From positions 20,481-84,480 of the forward strand of contig NZ_JAMXOE010000027.1 in assembly GCF_024055575.1 (NCBI RefSeq): 64,000 nucleotides of DNA, read 5' to 3'. Source of the stretch: Mucilaginibacter flavidus. GTDB taxonomy: Bacteria > Bacteroidota > Bacteroidia > Sphingobacteriales > Sphingobacteriaceae. Below are positions 53,646 through 61,452 of the stretch, piece by piece. The notes under the pieces are model-generated. The model made no database searches. It was not told the origin of the DNA and worked only from the letters and a program-made list of their open reading frames with translations. Position 1 is the first letter of the stretch; each line of letters begins with the position of its first letter. A program made the translations under genes and the position numbers.

Positions 53646-56099
53646 ATGATAAAGAACTATTTTAAAATCGCTTTCCGGAGCTTCAGGCAGCATAAATTAT
53701 TTACGCTGATCAACGTTGTAGGCTTATCGATAGGTATCAGCACCGCGCTGGTGATTTACCTGATAGTAAACTACGATTATACGTTTGATAAGTTTCATAA
53801 GGACGGTGACAGGATTTACAGGGTGGTTAGCAATTATTCATTTAATGGTTCGCCTAGCTATAACAGCGGTGTAACAGGGCCATTGGGATTGGCGGTGCAT
53901 ACTGAGGCAACCGGTATAGAAGAGTCGGCGCCGTTTCGCACCACCGGGGGAAACATTTTAATACGCGACGGTAGCAAAGCGCCAGTAAAATTTAAAAATC
54001 AAGGCAATATTGTTTACGCCGAGGCGTCGTATTTTAATTTGTTTGAATACAAATGGCTGGCTGGCTCTCCAAAAATGTCGTTAACTAATGCGCACCAGGT
54101 GGTGTTAACATTGAGCCAGGCACAAAAGTATTTCCCAAACCAAAGTATCGATAAAATTGTTGGAAAACAGGTAATTTATGATGACACTGTTAAAAATACC
54201 GTAACGGGAATCGTCGCTGATATTAAGGATAACACCGATTTTACGTTTCACGACTTTATTTCGCTTGCTACGCTTCGAATAAATAAAAACGAAAACCCAG
54301 ATGTTCAAAACTGGGGCAGCACATCGTCAAATTCACAATTATTCTTAAAACTTGGTAAAGGTTCGCAGCCAAAAAATATCGAGCGACAATTAAACGCTTT
54401 GCTTAAAAGGCATAACCCACCCAAGGCCGGCAATAAAGGTTTTAACCAGGTTTTTGCTTTGCAGCCGCTGGCTGATATGCATTTTAATGAAAGGTACTCT
54501 AATTTCGATATACCGGTTGTAAGCACAAAGACCTTGTATAGCTTAATGACGCTGGCGGCATTTCTGCTGTTGTTAGGCTGTATCAACTTTGTGAACCTTA
54601 CTACAGCACAAGCTTCACAAAAAGCAAAAGAGATTGGTATACGCAAAACGCTGGGCAGTACACGTGGACAGGTAATAGGCCAATTTCTTAGCGAGACTTT
54701 TTTGGTTACCTTGTTTGCCGTTATTGTGGCGGTCGCCTTATCGCCGGTTATTTTGAAATTGTTCGAAGGGTTTATTCCCCCAGGATTAAAAGTTGACTTT
54801 TTACATCATCCCGGCATAGGTCTGTTTTTATTAGCGCTAACTATTGTGGTGAGCCTTCTTTCCGGCTTTTACCCGGCGCTGGTATTGTCATCATACAAAC
54901 CGGTACACGTGCTAAAAAACCAGGCTGTTGGCGGCAAAAGCAAAACCCGAAATGCCTTGCTCAGAAAATCGTTAACCGTAACCCAGTTTATGATAGCCCA
55001 GTTTTTTATAATGGCTACCATATTGGTTAGCAAACAAATTTATTACGCGCTGCATAAAGATCTCGGGTTTAAAAAAGATGCGATAATTTACGTAGATACC
55101 CCATGGAACGATAAAAAGCCGGAAAATAAAAAGGTGTTTTTAGATAAAGTTCGCGCTATTCCGCAAATTGAACTTGTAGCTATGGGCGGTGATATTCCAT
55201 CATCAAACGGTTGGAACTCGAGAGATATAACCTATAAAGACGGCAAGAAAGAAGTGAAAGTTGAGTTGCAGACAAAATCTGGCGATGAAAATTACATTAA
55301 GGTTTATAAGATAAAGCTGCTTGCCGGCCGCAATATAATGCTAAGCGATTCGACTACCGGGATGCTGATTAATAAAACTTATGCGCAGATATTGGGCTTT
55401 AAAACACCAACGGACGCACTAGGCAAGTTTATCGATTTTAGCGAAAAACAAAAGATGCAGATTGTAGGCGTAATAGCTGACTTTCACCAGGGCTCGCTTC
55501 ACTCCGAAATTAAACCAATGGCCATTTACCCTGACAAATGGAATTTTGGTTCGTTACATATCGCCTTAAAGCCACAGACGGCAAATAACAATGGCGACTG
55601 GAAAAAAGGCATTGCCGCCATTGAACGGGCGTGGAAAGAAATTTACCCCGACTATGATTTTGAATCGCACTTTTTTGACGAAACCATCGCCAAATTTTAC
55701 GAAACTGAACAAAAAACATCCACGCTTTTAGGCTGGGCAACAGGGTTGTGTATCTTCATAAGCTGCCTGGGCTTACTTGGCCTGGCTATTTATACCACCA
55801 ACCAACGCACCAAAGAGATTGGCGTACGCAAAGTTCTGGGTGCTTCAGTTACCCAAATAGTTACCCTGTTGTCAACTGAATTGGTGTGGCTTATTATACT
55901 CGCGTCAGTTTTAATAACACCGCTGGCCTGGTACGCCATGAACCGATGGATGCAGGGGTTTGCAGATCGTACCACGATAAGCTGGTGGATATTCGCCCTA
56001 AGTGGAGCCGGAATGTTGCTGGCCGCAGTATTTACATCAAGCTTTCAAACAATTAAGGCGGCTGTTACAAACCCGGTGAAGAGCCTGCGTTCTGAGTGA
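53646..56099 (+). CDS. P16: MacB_PCD/FtsX ABC permease (P14-P16 subfamily)
   Basis: 817 aa, third member of the triplet. Start MIKNYFKIAFRSFRQHKLFT. Core 1 differs most (TGIEESAPFRTTGGNILIRD; SYFNLFEYKWLAGSPKMS), as does core 2 (MGGDIPSSNGWNSRDITY). The FtsX parts match P14 and P15 closely. The first coupling motif is preceded by QKAKE (K for R): E330-IGIRKTLGS; the second is E724-IGVRKVLGA. The tail is VTNPVKSLRSE; stop TGA then R2. Confidence 0.93.
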   Translation: MIKNYFKIAFRSFRQHKLFTLINVVGLSIGISTALVIYLIVNYDYTFDKFHKDGDRIYRVVSNYSFNGSPSYNSGVTGPLGLAVHTEATGIEESAPFRTTGGNILIRDGSKAPVKFKNQGNIVYAEASYFNLFEYKWLAGSPKMSLTNAHQVVLTLSQAQKYFPNQSIDKIVGKQVIYDDTVKNTVTGIVADIKDNTDFTFHDFISLATLRINKNENPDVQNWGSTSSNSQLFLKLGKGSQPKNIERQLNALLKRHNPPKAGNKGFNQVFALQPLADMHFNERYSNFDIPVVSTKTLYSLMTLAAFLLLLGCINFVNLTTAQASQKAKEIGIRKTLGSTRGQVIGQFLSETFLVTLFAVIVAVALSPVILKLFEGFIPPGLKVDFLHHPGIGLFLLALTIVVSLLSGFYPALVLSSYKPVHVLKNQAVGGKSKTRNALLRKSLTVTQFMIAQFFIMATILVSKQIYYALHKDLGFKKDAIIYVDTPWNDKKPENKKVFLDKVRAIPQIELVAMGGDIPSSNGWNSRDITYKDGKKEVKVELQTKSGDENYIKVYKIKLLAGRNIMLSDSTTGMLINKTYAQILGFKTPTDALGKFIDFSEKQKMQIVGVIADFHQGSLHSEIKPMAIYPDKWNFGSLHIALKPQTANNNGDWKKGIAAIERAWKEIYPDYDFESHFFDETIAKFYETEQKTSTLLGWATGLCIFISCLGLLGLAIYTTNQRTKEIGVRKVLGASVTQIVTLLSTELVWLIILASVLITPLAWYAMNRWMQGFADRTTISWWIFALSGAGMLLAAVFTSSFQTIKAAVTNPVKSLRSE

Positions 56100-56119
56100 T
56101 TAGAGACTGCAGATTAGGA
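56097..56119 (+). repeat. Repeat R2 after P16
   Basis: GTGATTAGAGACTGCAGATT overlapping the P16 stop. The rest of the 78-bp gap has only a short ACTATAAACTATTAACTAAT stretch before P17. Confidence 0.6.
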
Positions 56120-56177
56120 AAGCATGCCGGAAATGAGTGCCTTCCGCCCATGAACTATAAACTATTAACTAATAAAT

Positions 56178-58685
56178 ATGCTTAAAATTAACCTAAAGCT
56201 TGCGTTCCGGAATATATTCAGGAACAAATTGTACACAGCCATAAATATTGTTGGCCTTAGCGTTGCAAGTGCATTCTGTATTTTGGTTTACCTGTACGTT
56301 AAAAGTGAACAATCGTTCGATAGGTTTCATAATGATCAGGCCCGGTTAGTCAGGGTTGAGAGATCGGAGAAACCGGACCCGGTGTTTGATAAAAAGCCGG
56401 AGAAGAGTTTGTTTTCATTTTTGATGAAGAATGAAGAACAACGAAACATGTTAGCTACGCCTACTGAGCTCGCATTGGATTTTAAACAAAATATACCCGG
56501 AATTGAGGCGGCCATACGCCTGGGTGGTATGTACAACCCCAATGTTAAGGTTGGTAATGTTACCTTTAAAGAGAAGGAAAATATTACTTATGCCGACGCC
56601 GATTTTTTTAAGGTTTTTAACTATCCGCTGGTAAGCGGCACCCCATCCACTGTACTTGCAGCCAGGAACACAGCTGCTATAAGTGAGCGCCTTGCTGAAA
56701 AATATTTCGGCAAGGCAAATCCTGTAGGTAAAACGTTGATCTTTACCGATGAAGAAAAAATGCCGCCCGTTACTATCAGCGGTGTGTTTAAAAACTTCCC
56801 TGTCAACTCCAGTTTTCAATATGATTTGATCGTGTCGATGGAGTCGGATCCCAATTATGCCGGTAACCTGGCTACGGGCTTAAATTCATCAAACAAATTA
56901 CTTATTTTAAAGCTGAAGCCGGGTGTGGATATTGCAAAATTTAACGCCAAGCTTAACCTGTATGCTAAAAACCTTTACCGCCCCTACAACGAAAAGCTAA
57001 AAACCCTGATCCCAGGCTATAAAGTAGAGGATACGAATTTTATTTTGAGGCCATTTGCTGATGCGCACTATAACCAAAGTGCAGGCTGGCCACATTTTAC
57101 CGATATGAAAAACATTTATCAATTGGCATGCCTAACCATAGTTATCCTGTTGATAGCCTGTTTAAATTATATTTTGCTCACTTTAACCAGCGCGGTATCC
57201 CGGTCGCAGGATGTGGGCATCCGCAAAACCATAGGAGCGGGCCGGAAGCAGATCGTATTCAAATATTATATTGAAACACAGTTGCTGGCATTTATAGCTG
57301 TTATTGCAGGCCTTTTACTGGCTGTAATTGGTATGCCCTTTTTCAACAACCTAACAGGGGCGGTGTTGTCGTTATCGTCGTTCTCTTTTGGCAGTATCGC
57401 TGCAATGCTTTTTGTTTTGGCGTTGATATTAGGTTTACTGGCAGGCATTTATCCGGCGGTAGCCATGTCCGGCTTAAAACCGCTGAGTATTATGAAGAGC
57501 TTTTCGGCCTATAAAATTAGCCCATTCCTTTCAAAGAGCCTGGTGGTTGTGCAGTTTACTAGCTGCGTAATATTGGTTATTTCGGCATTGGCCATTAACA
57601 AACAAATGCACTTTGTAAACTCGGCCAGCCTGGGTTTTGATAAAGACCTTGTTTTGCGCGCTGAAAACCCGTATGGGTGGAACGAGTCGCAAAAGGCTGC
57701 TGCCTTTAAGGCACAGTTAGCACATTATGCCGAAACTAACCCGGCATTATCGGGGATGACCGCCACATCGTTCTCGTTTGGCTCGCACAGCGCAAACAAT
57801 TTCATCATTAACGGCGAAAGGACGATGGTGCTATTTTTAAACGTGGACTACGGTTATTTTTCGTTCAATAAAATTAAAATAGTTGCAGGCCGCGATTTTT
57901 CGAGAGATATACCTTCCGATAGCTCCAAGACAATTATCCCCGATTTGGAGAAATCGCATAAGGGGAGCCTGGCACGCCACACCGTAATAGTTAACGAGAC
58001 ATTATACAAGATGCTTGGTAAACCTGAACTGGGTGTTATTAACCGCACAATGGGTGGTATGATAATTGGCGTTTGCAAGGACTACCATACCGATGATTTT
58101 ACGAAAAAAATAGAGCCTGCATACCATACCGTTAATAGCGGCGGAATTTTCAGCTACTACATCAGGATAAGGCAAGGGCAATCCGTACCGAAAGTGATGG
58201 ATGATATTAAATTAGCATGGAACCAGCTTACGGGTAATTTGCCGCTTAGCTACACCTTTATGGATGAAGAAATTGCCAAAAGCTATGATGCCTACCAACG
58301 CTGGATGACAACCATAACCACATCGTGCATATTAGCCATTATAATAGCCTGCCTTGGGTTGTTTGGACTATCGGGCCTCAATACCATTAACCGCACCAAA
58401 GAAATTGGCATCCGCAAAGTATTAGGTGCGTCAGTAAGCAATCTTTTCCTGCTGCTTAACCGGGGGACTTTGATTATAGCTACGGGCTCATTTGTCGTTG
58501 CAGCTCCTATTGCCTGGTACCTGGTTCACCAATGGCTCGATAATTTTGCTTACCGCATAACACCCGATTGGGGGCTATTTATTACAGCTGGTATCATCGC
58601 CATGATAACAGCCATTATTGCGGTGAGTTACCATACCATCAAGGCAGCAATGAGTAACCCGGTAAAAAGCCTTAGGAGTGAGTAG
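56178..58685 (+). CDS. P17: MacB_PCD/FtsX ABC permease, longest and most divergent
   Basis: 835 aa. It starts MLKINLKLAFRNIFRNKLYT rather than MIKNY. Core 1 has an extra ~25-residue segment (around residues 62-95, EKPDPVFDKKPEKSLFSFLM then KNEEQRNM) absent from other copies. The first coupling motif is D345-VGIRKTIGA preceded by SRSQ (no R-A-K, and D for E), the most altered in the array; the second is E741-IGIRKVLGA. Core 2 carries GVCKDYHTDDFTKKI in place of VVKDF. The tail is MSNPVKSLRSE. Followed by a terminator-like hairpin, so it probably ends the P11-P17 transcript. Confidence 0.92.
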   Translation: MLKINLKLAFRNIFRNKLYTAINIVGLSVASAFCILVYLYVKSEQSFDRFHNDQARLVRVERSEKPDPVFDKKPEKSLFSFLMKNEEQRNMLATPTELALDFKQNIPGIEAAIRLGGMYNPNVKVGNVTFKEKENITYADADFFKVFNYPLVSGTPSTVLAARNTAAISERLAEKYFGKANPVGKTLIFTDEEKMPPVTISGVFKNFPVNSSFQYDLIVSMESDPNYAGNLATGLNSSNKLLILKLKPGVDIAKFNAKLNLYAKNLYRPYNEKLKTLIPGYKVEDTNFILRPFADAHYNQSAGWPHFTDMKNIYQLACLTIVILLIACLNYILLTLTSAVSRSQDVGIRKTIGAGRKQIVFKYYIETQLLAFIAVIAGLLLAVIGMPFFNNLTGAVLSLSSFSFGSIAAMLFVLALILGLLAGIYPAVAMSGLKPLSIMKSFSAYKISPFLSKSLVVVQFTSCVILVISALAINKQMHFVNSASLGFDKDLVLRAENPYGWNESQKAAAFKAQLAHYAETNPALSGMTATSFSFGSHSANNFIINGERTMVLFLNVDYGYFSFNKIKIVAGRDFSRDIPSDSSKTIIPDLEKSHKGSLARHTVIVNETLYKMLGKPELGVINRTMGGMIIGVCKDYHTDDFTKKIEPAYHTVNSGGIFSYYIRIRQGQSVPKVMDDIKLAWNQLTGNLPLSYTFMDEEIAKSYDAYQRWMTTITTSCILAIIIACLGLFGLSGLNTINRTKEIGIRKVLGASVSNLFLLLNRGTLIIATGSFVVAAPIAWYLVHQWLDNFAYRITPDWGLFITAGIIAMITAIIAVSYHTIKAAMSNPVKSLRSE

Positions 58686-58693
58686 AAATTTTT

Positions 58694-58772
58694 TCGATTA
58701 GAGACCGGAATTAGTTAAACCTATTCCGGTCTCTCTTTTGTAACTAATCGCTGGTCTCTAACCTCTAATCAC
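58694..58772 (+). repeat. Head-to-head pair of R2 repeats after P17
   Basis: A direct R2 (CGATTAGAGACCGGAATTAG, from 58695) is followed by an inverted R2 (58739-58772; on the minus strand GTGATTAGAGGTTAGAGACC then AGCGATTAGTTAC). The inverted copy nearly equals the R2 at 30302-30334. Confidence 0.65.
58700..58739 (+). terminator. Probable terminator after P17
   Basis: Perfect 12-bp stem AGAGACCGGAAT (58700-58711) with ATTCCGGTCTCT (58723-58734), 11-nt loop, followed by CTTTT. It sits 15 bp after the P17 stop and upstream of site C. Confidence 0.75.
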
Positions 58773-58792
58773 TTAGCCACCTGTATCAAAAC

Positions 58793-58828
58793 CGAACACT
58801 TACTGTTACACTTACGAACATATTCGTA
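58793..58828 (+). promoter_or_regulatory. Composite activator site C (upstream of P18)
   Basis: CGAACAC (58793-58799), 4 nt, TGTTAC (58804-58809), 5 nt, CGAACA (58815-58820), 4 nt, CGTA (58825-58828). It shares order and spacing with sites A and B, and lies 46 nt before the TGGTAT block at 58875, the same distance as site A from its TGGCAT block. Confidence 0.65.
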
Positions 58829-58874
58829 CACCTGTATAATACGTATGTTATTGATTTGCAATAACTTAAATATT

Positions 58875-58891
58875 TGGTATGTATTTTAACC
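58875..58891 (+). promoter_or_regulatory. TGGTAT...TTTTAACCC promoter-like block before P18
   Basis: TTGGTATGTATTTTAACCC aligns with the block before P11. It has a -24-like TGG, but AA where a sigma54 -12 GC would be. 41 bp upstream of the P18 ATG. Confidence 0.4.
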
Positions 58892-58915
58892 CTATATCAT
58901 TAACAATAATTTATC

Positions 58916-61345
58916 ATGATTAAAAATTACTTTAAAATAGCGTGGCGAAACATTGTTCACCACAAAGGATATACAGCAATAAATGTTTCTGGTTTAACGG
59001 TTGGCATCGCAGCCTGCTTGCTCATATACGTGGTTGTACAATACGAATTGAGCTTCGATACTTTTCAGCCCAATTTTAAAAATATTTACCACGTTGTTAC
59101 GGAGCAAAAGCGCGAAGGTGATATGGCCTATAACCCGGGAGTGCCGGCACCGGCAACCGAGTCGTTAAGGCTTGATTTTCCGCAGATAAAAGTTGCGGCC
59201 CTTAATTCAAGCTACGGCAGCCAGATAACCGTACCTGAAGGCAACTCGGCGACGGGCGTGGGCGATAAAAAGTTTGCCGAATCTATCGGTGTAGTATTTG
59301 TTGAACCGCAGTACTTCGATATTTTCAGTGCAGACTGGCTGGCTGGCAGCAAATCGGCATTGAAGGATGCAAATACAGTGGTGATAGACAAAAGCAGGGC
59401 TGAAAAATACTTTGGCGACTGGAAAAACGCCATGGGTAAAACCCTCAAAATGGATAACCTGCTAAATTTAAAAGTGGTAGGTATTATTGAAGATGCGCCG
59501 GCTAACTCAGATGTTCCGTTTCGTGTATTGGTATCGTTCATTACCTGCAAACAACACCCCAATGAATATGGTTACAACAACAACTGGCACGCGCTAAGCA
59601 GCAATCACCAGGTTTTTGTGCAACTCCCGGCAAACGAATCTGTTGAGCGAATTAATAATCAGCTTAAAACTTTTGCACACAGGCATGCAGGTGAAAAAGG
59701 CAAAGTCGGCATGTCGAATTTTTTACAGCCATTAGGCGAACTGCATTTCGATAAGCGTGTTGGCAATACCTTGAGCGACCATTTAACCAGCAAGTCTACT
59801 TTACGCGTTCTGTCATTCATTGCCATTTTGGTAATCATTATGGCATCCATAAATTTCATAAATCTTTCAACAGCGCAATCGGTGGGCCGGTCGAAAGAGG
59901 TGGGTATCCGTAAAGTGCTGGGCAGTTCACGCGGTCAGCTAATAGGGCAGGTGATGGGCGAAACAACTATCATAGTTGCCGTATCGTTAATCCTTGGGCT
60001 TATTGTAGCTAAGATAGCGCTGCCGTATCTAAAAAACATAGCCAGCGTACCTGACGATATTGCGCTGCTTAGCGTGGGCAGCGTATTATTTTTGATTGCT
60101 GCAACCGTCTTAATCATCCTTTTGTCGGGTGTTTATCCGGCGCTGGTAGTATCGGGCTTTAAACCCGTATCGGCGCTTAAAAACAAGATCACAGCGGCCT
60201 CTATAGGTGGCATCCCGCTGCGCAGGGGACTGGTGGTATTGCAGTTTGGTATTTCTCAGCTGCTCATCATCGGTACCATTATAGCAGTTAAGCAAATGCG
60301 CTACGTCAATGAAGCTGATTTAGGCTTTAACAAGGAAGCAATATTAGTTATACCCGGCTCAACAGATAGCCTGAGTTTACGCAAAATGCAATCGTTTAAG
60401 GAACAGTTGCTTCAAACCCCAGAGATAAAATCGGTAAGTTTTGTATCTGATGTGCCATCGTCTGACAACAACTGGGGCACCAATTTTTATTACAATCAGG
60501 AAAATAAGGAAAACGGTATTACCACATTTTTAAAATATGGCGATGACGATTACTTTAAAACCTTTCAACTGCAATTTGTAGCGGGCAAAGGCTACGACCG
60601 TAGCGATACGGCAAGGCAGGCAGTGGTTAACGAGACGTTTTTGAAAAAACTGAACGTGCTAAAACCCGAAGACGCTATAGGTAAAACGGTAAAGCTTGGT
60701 GGTAATAACAGCCCGTGGCTACCTATTGTAGGCGTTGTTAAAGATTTTAAAACTAACTCTTTACGCGAGTCTGTTAAACCAATAGTAATAACATCGCGCA
60801 AGAGCCAGGAAGGCGAGATAACCGTAAAGCTGCAAACTAAAAGCCTCACCAAAACAGTATCAACCATACAACATCAATGGGAAAAAACGTACCCCGAGTA
60901 TGCCTATACCGGCTACTTTTTGGATGATAACATCGCACAATTTTATAGCCAGGAAAACCAGCTGGCCCTTGTTTATAAAATATTTGCGGGCATAGCTGTA
61001 TTCATTTCGTGCCTTGGCTTGTATGGCCTGGTATCGTTTATGGTAGTGCAACGCACCAAAGAAGTAGGTGTTCGCAAGGTTTTGGGAGCATCGGTAAGCA
61101 GCATAGTAATGCTGTTTTCGAAGGAGTTTATGATACTGATTGCAATTTCGTTTGTAATAGCCATGCCGGTATCGTGGTACCTGATGTCGGGCTGGTTGCA
61201 AAGCTTTGTTTACCGCATAAATATCACATTTGACGTGTTTTTACTGGCCGTGGTATCATCAGTAATACTGGCCTGGGTAACGGTAGGCTACAAAGCAATA
61301 AAAGCAGCGCTGGCAAACCCGGTGAAGAGTATGAGGAGTGAGTAA
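58916..61345 (+). CDS. P18: MacB_PCD/FtsX ABC permease
   Basis: 809 aa. TM1 ~20-43 (YTAINVSGLTVGIAACLLIY). Core 1 is distinctive: VVTEQKREGDMAYNPGVPAP, EKYFGDWKNAMGKTLKM, and VPFRVLVSFITC with a cysteine. FtsX-1 entry IMASINFINLSTAQSVGRSK. Coupling motifs are E328-VGIRKVLGS and E716-VGVRKVLGA. Core 2 has VVKDFKTNSLRESV. The tail is LANPVKSMRSE (L to M). It has its own promoter region (site C) after a terminator, so P18-P19 form a separate transcription unit. Confidence 0.93.
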   Translation: MIKNYFKIAWRNIVHHKGYTAINVSGLTVGIAACLLIYVVVQYELSFDTFQPNFKNIYHVVTEQKREGDMAYNPGVPAPATESLRLDFPQIKVAALNSSYGSQITVPEGNSATGVGDKKFAESIGVVFVEPQYFDIFSADWLAGSKSALKDANTVVIDKSRAEKYFGDWKNAMGKTLKMDNLLNLKVVGIIEDAPANSDVPFRVLVSFITCKQHPNEYGYNNNWHALSSNHQVFVQLPANESVERINNQLKTFAHRHAGEKGKVGMSNFLQPLGELHFDKRVGNTLSDHLTSKSTLRVLSFIAILVIIMASINFINLSTAQSVGRSKEVGIRKVLGSSRGQLIGQVMGETTIIVAVSLILGLIVAKIALPYLKNIASVPDDIALLSVGSVLFLIAATVLIILLSGVYPALVVSGFKPVSALKNKITAASIGGIPLRRGLVVLQFGISQLLIIGTIIAVKQMRYVNEADLGFNKEAILVIPGSTDSLSLRKMQSFKEQLLQTPEIKSVSFVSDVPSSDNNWGTNFYYNQENKENGITTFLKYGDDDYFKTFQLQFVAGKGYDRSDTARQAVVNETFLKKLNVLKPEDAIGKTVKLGGNNSPWLPIVGVVKDFKTNSLRESVKPIVITSRKSQEGEITVKLQTKSLTKTVSTIQHQWEKTYPEYAYTGYFLDDNIAQFYSQENQLALVYKIFAGIAVFISCLGLYGLVSFMVVQRTKEVGVRKVLGASVSSIVMLFSKEFMILIAISFVIAMPVSWYLMSGWLQSFVYRINITFDVFLLAVVSSVILAWVTVGYKAIKAALANPVKSMRSE

Positions 61346-61452
61346 TTAATCATTGAATAATTAGGTCATTTAGTCATTGCTTTGCCGCTTGATTAACTAA
61401 CGAACATACCAATGACCTAATGACAGCGAAGTGAATGACCAATTGATCAACC
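61346..61452 (+). repeat. CAATGAC-type repeat between P18 and P19
   Basis: TCATTGAATAATTAGGTCA, then TTAGTCATTG (inverted words), then ACCAATGACCTAATGACAGC and GAATGACCAATTGATC before the P19 start. Inverse and direct copies could pair. Confidence 0.55.
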
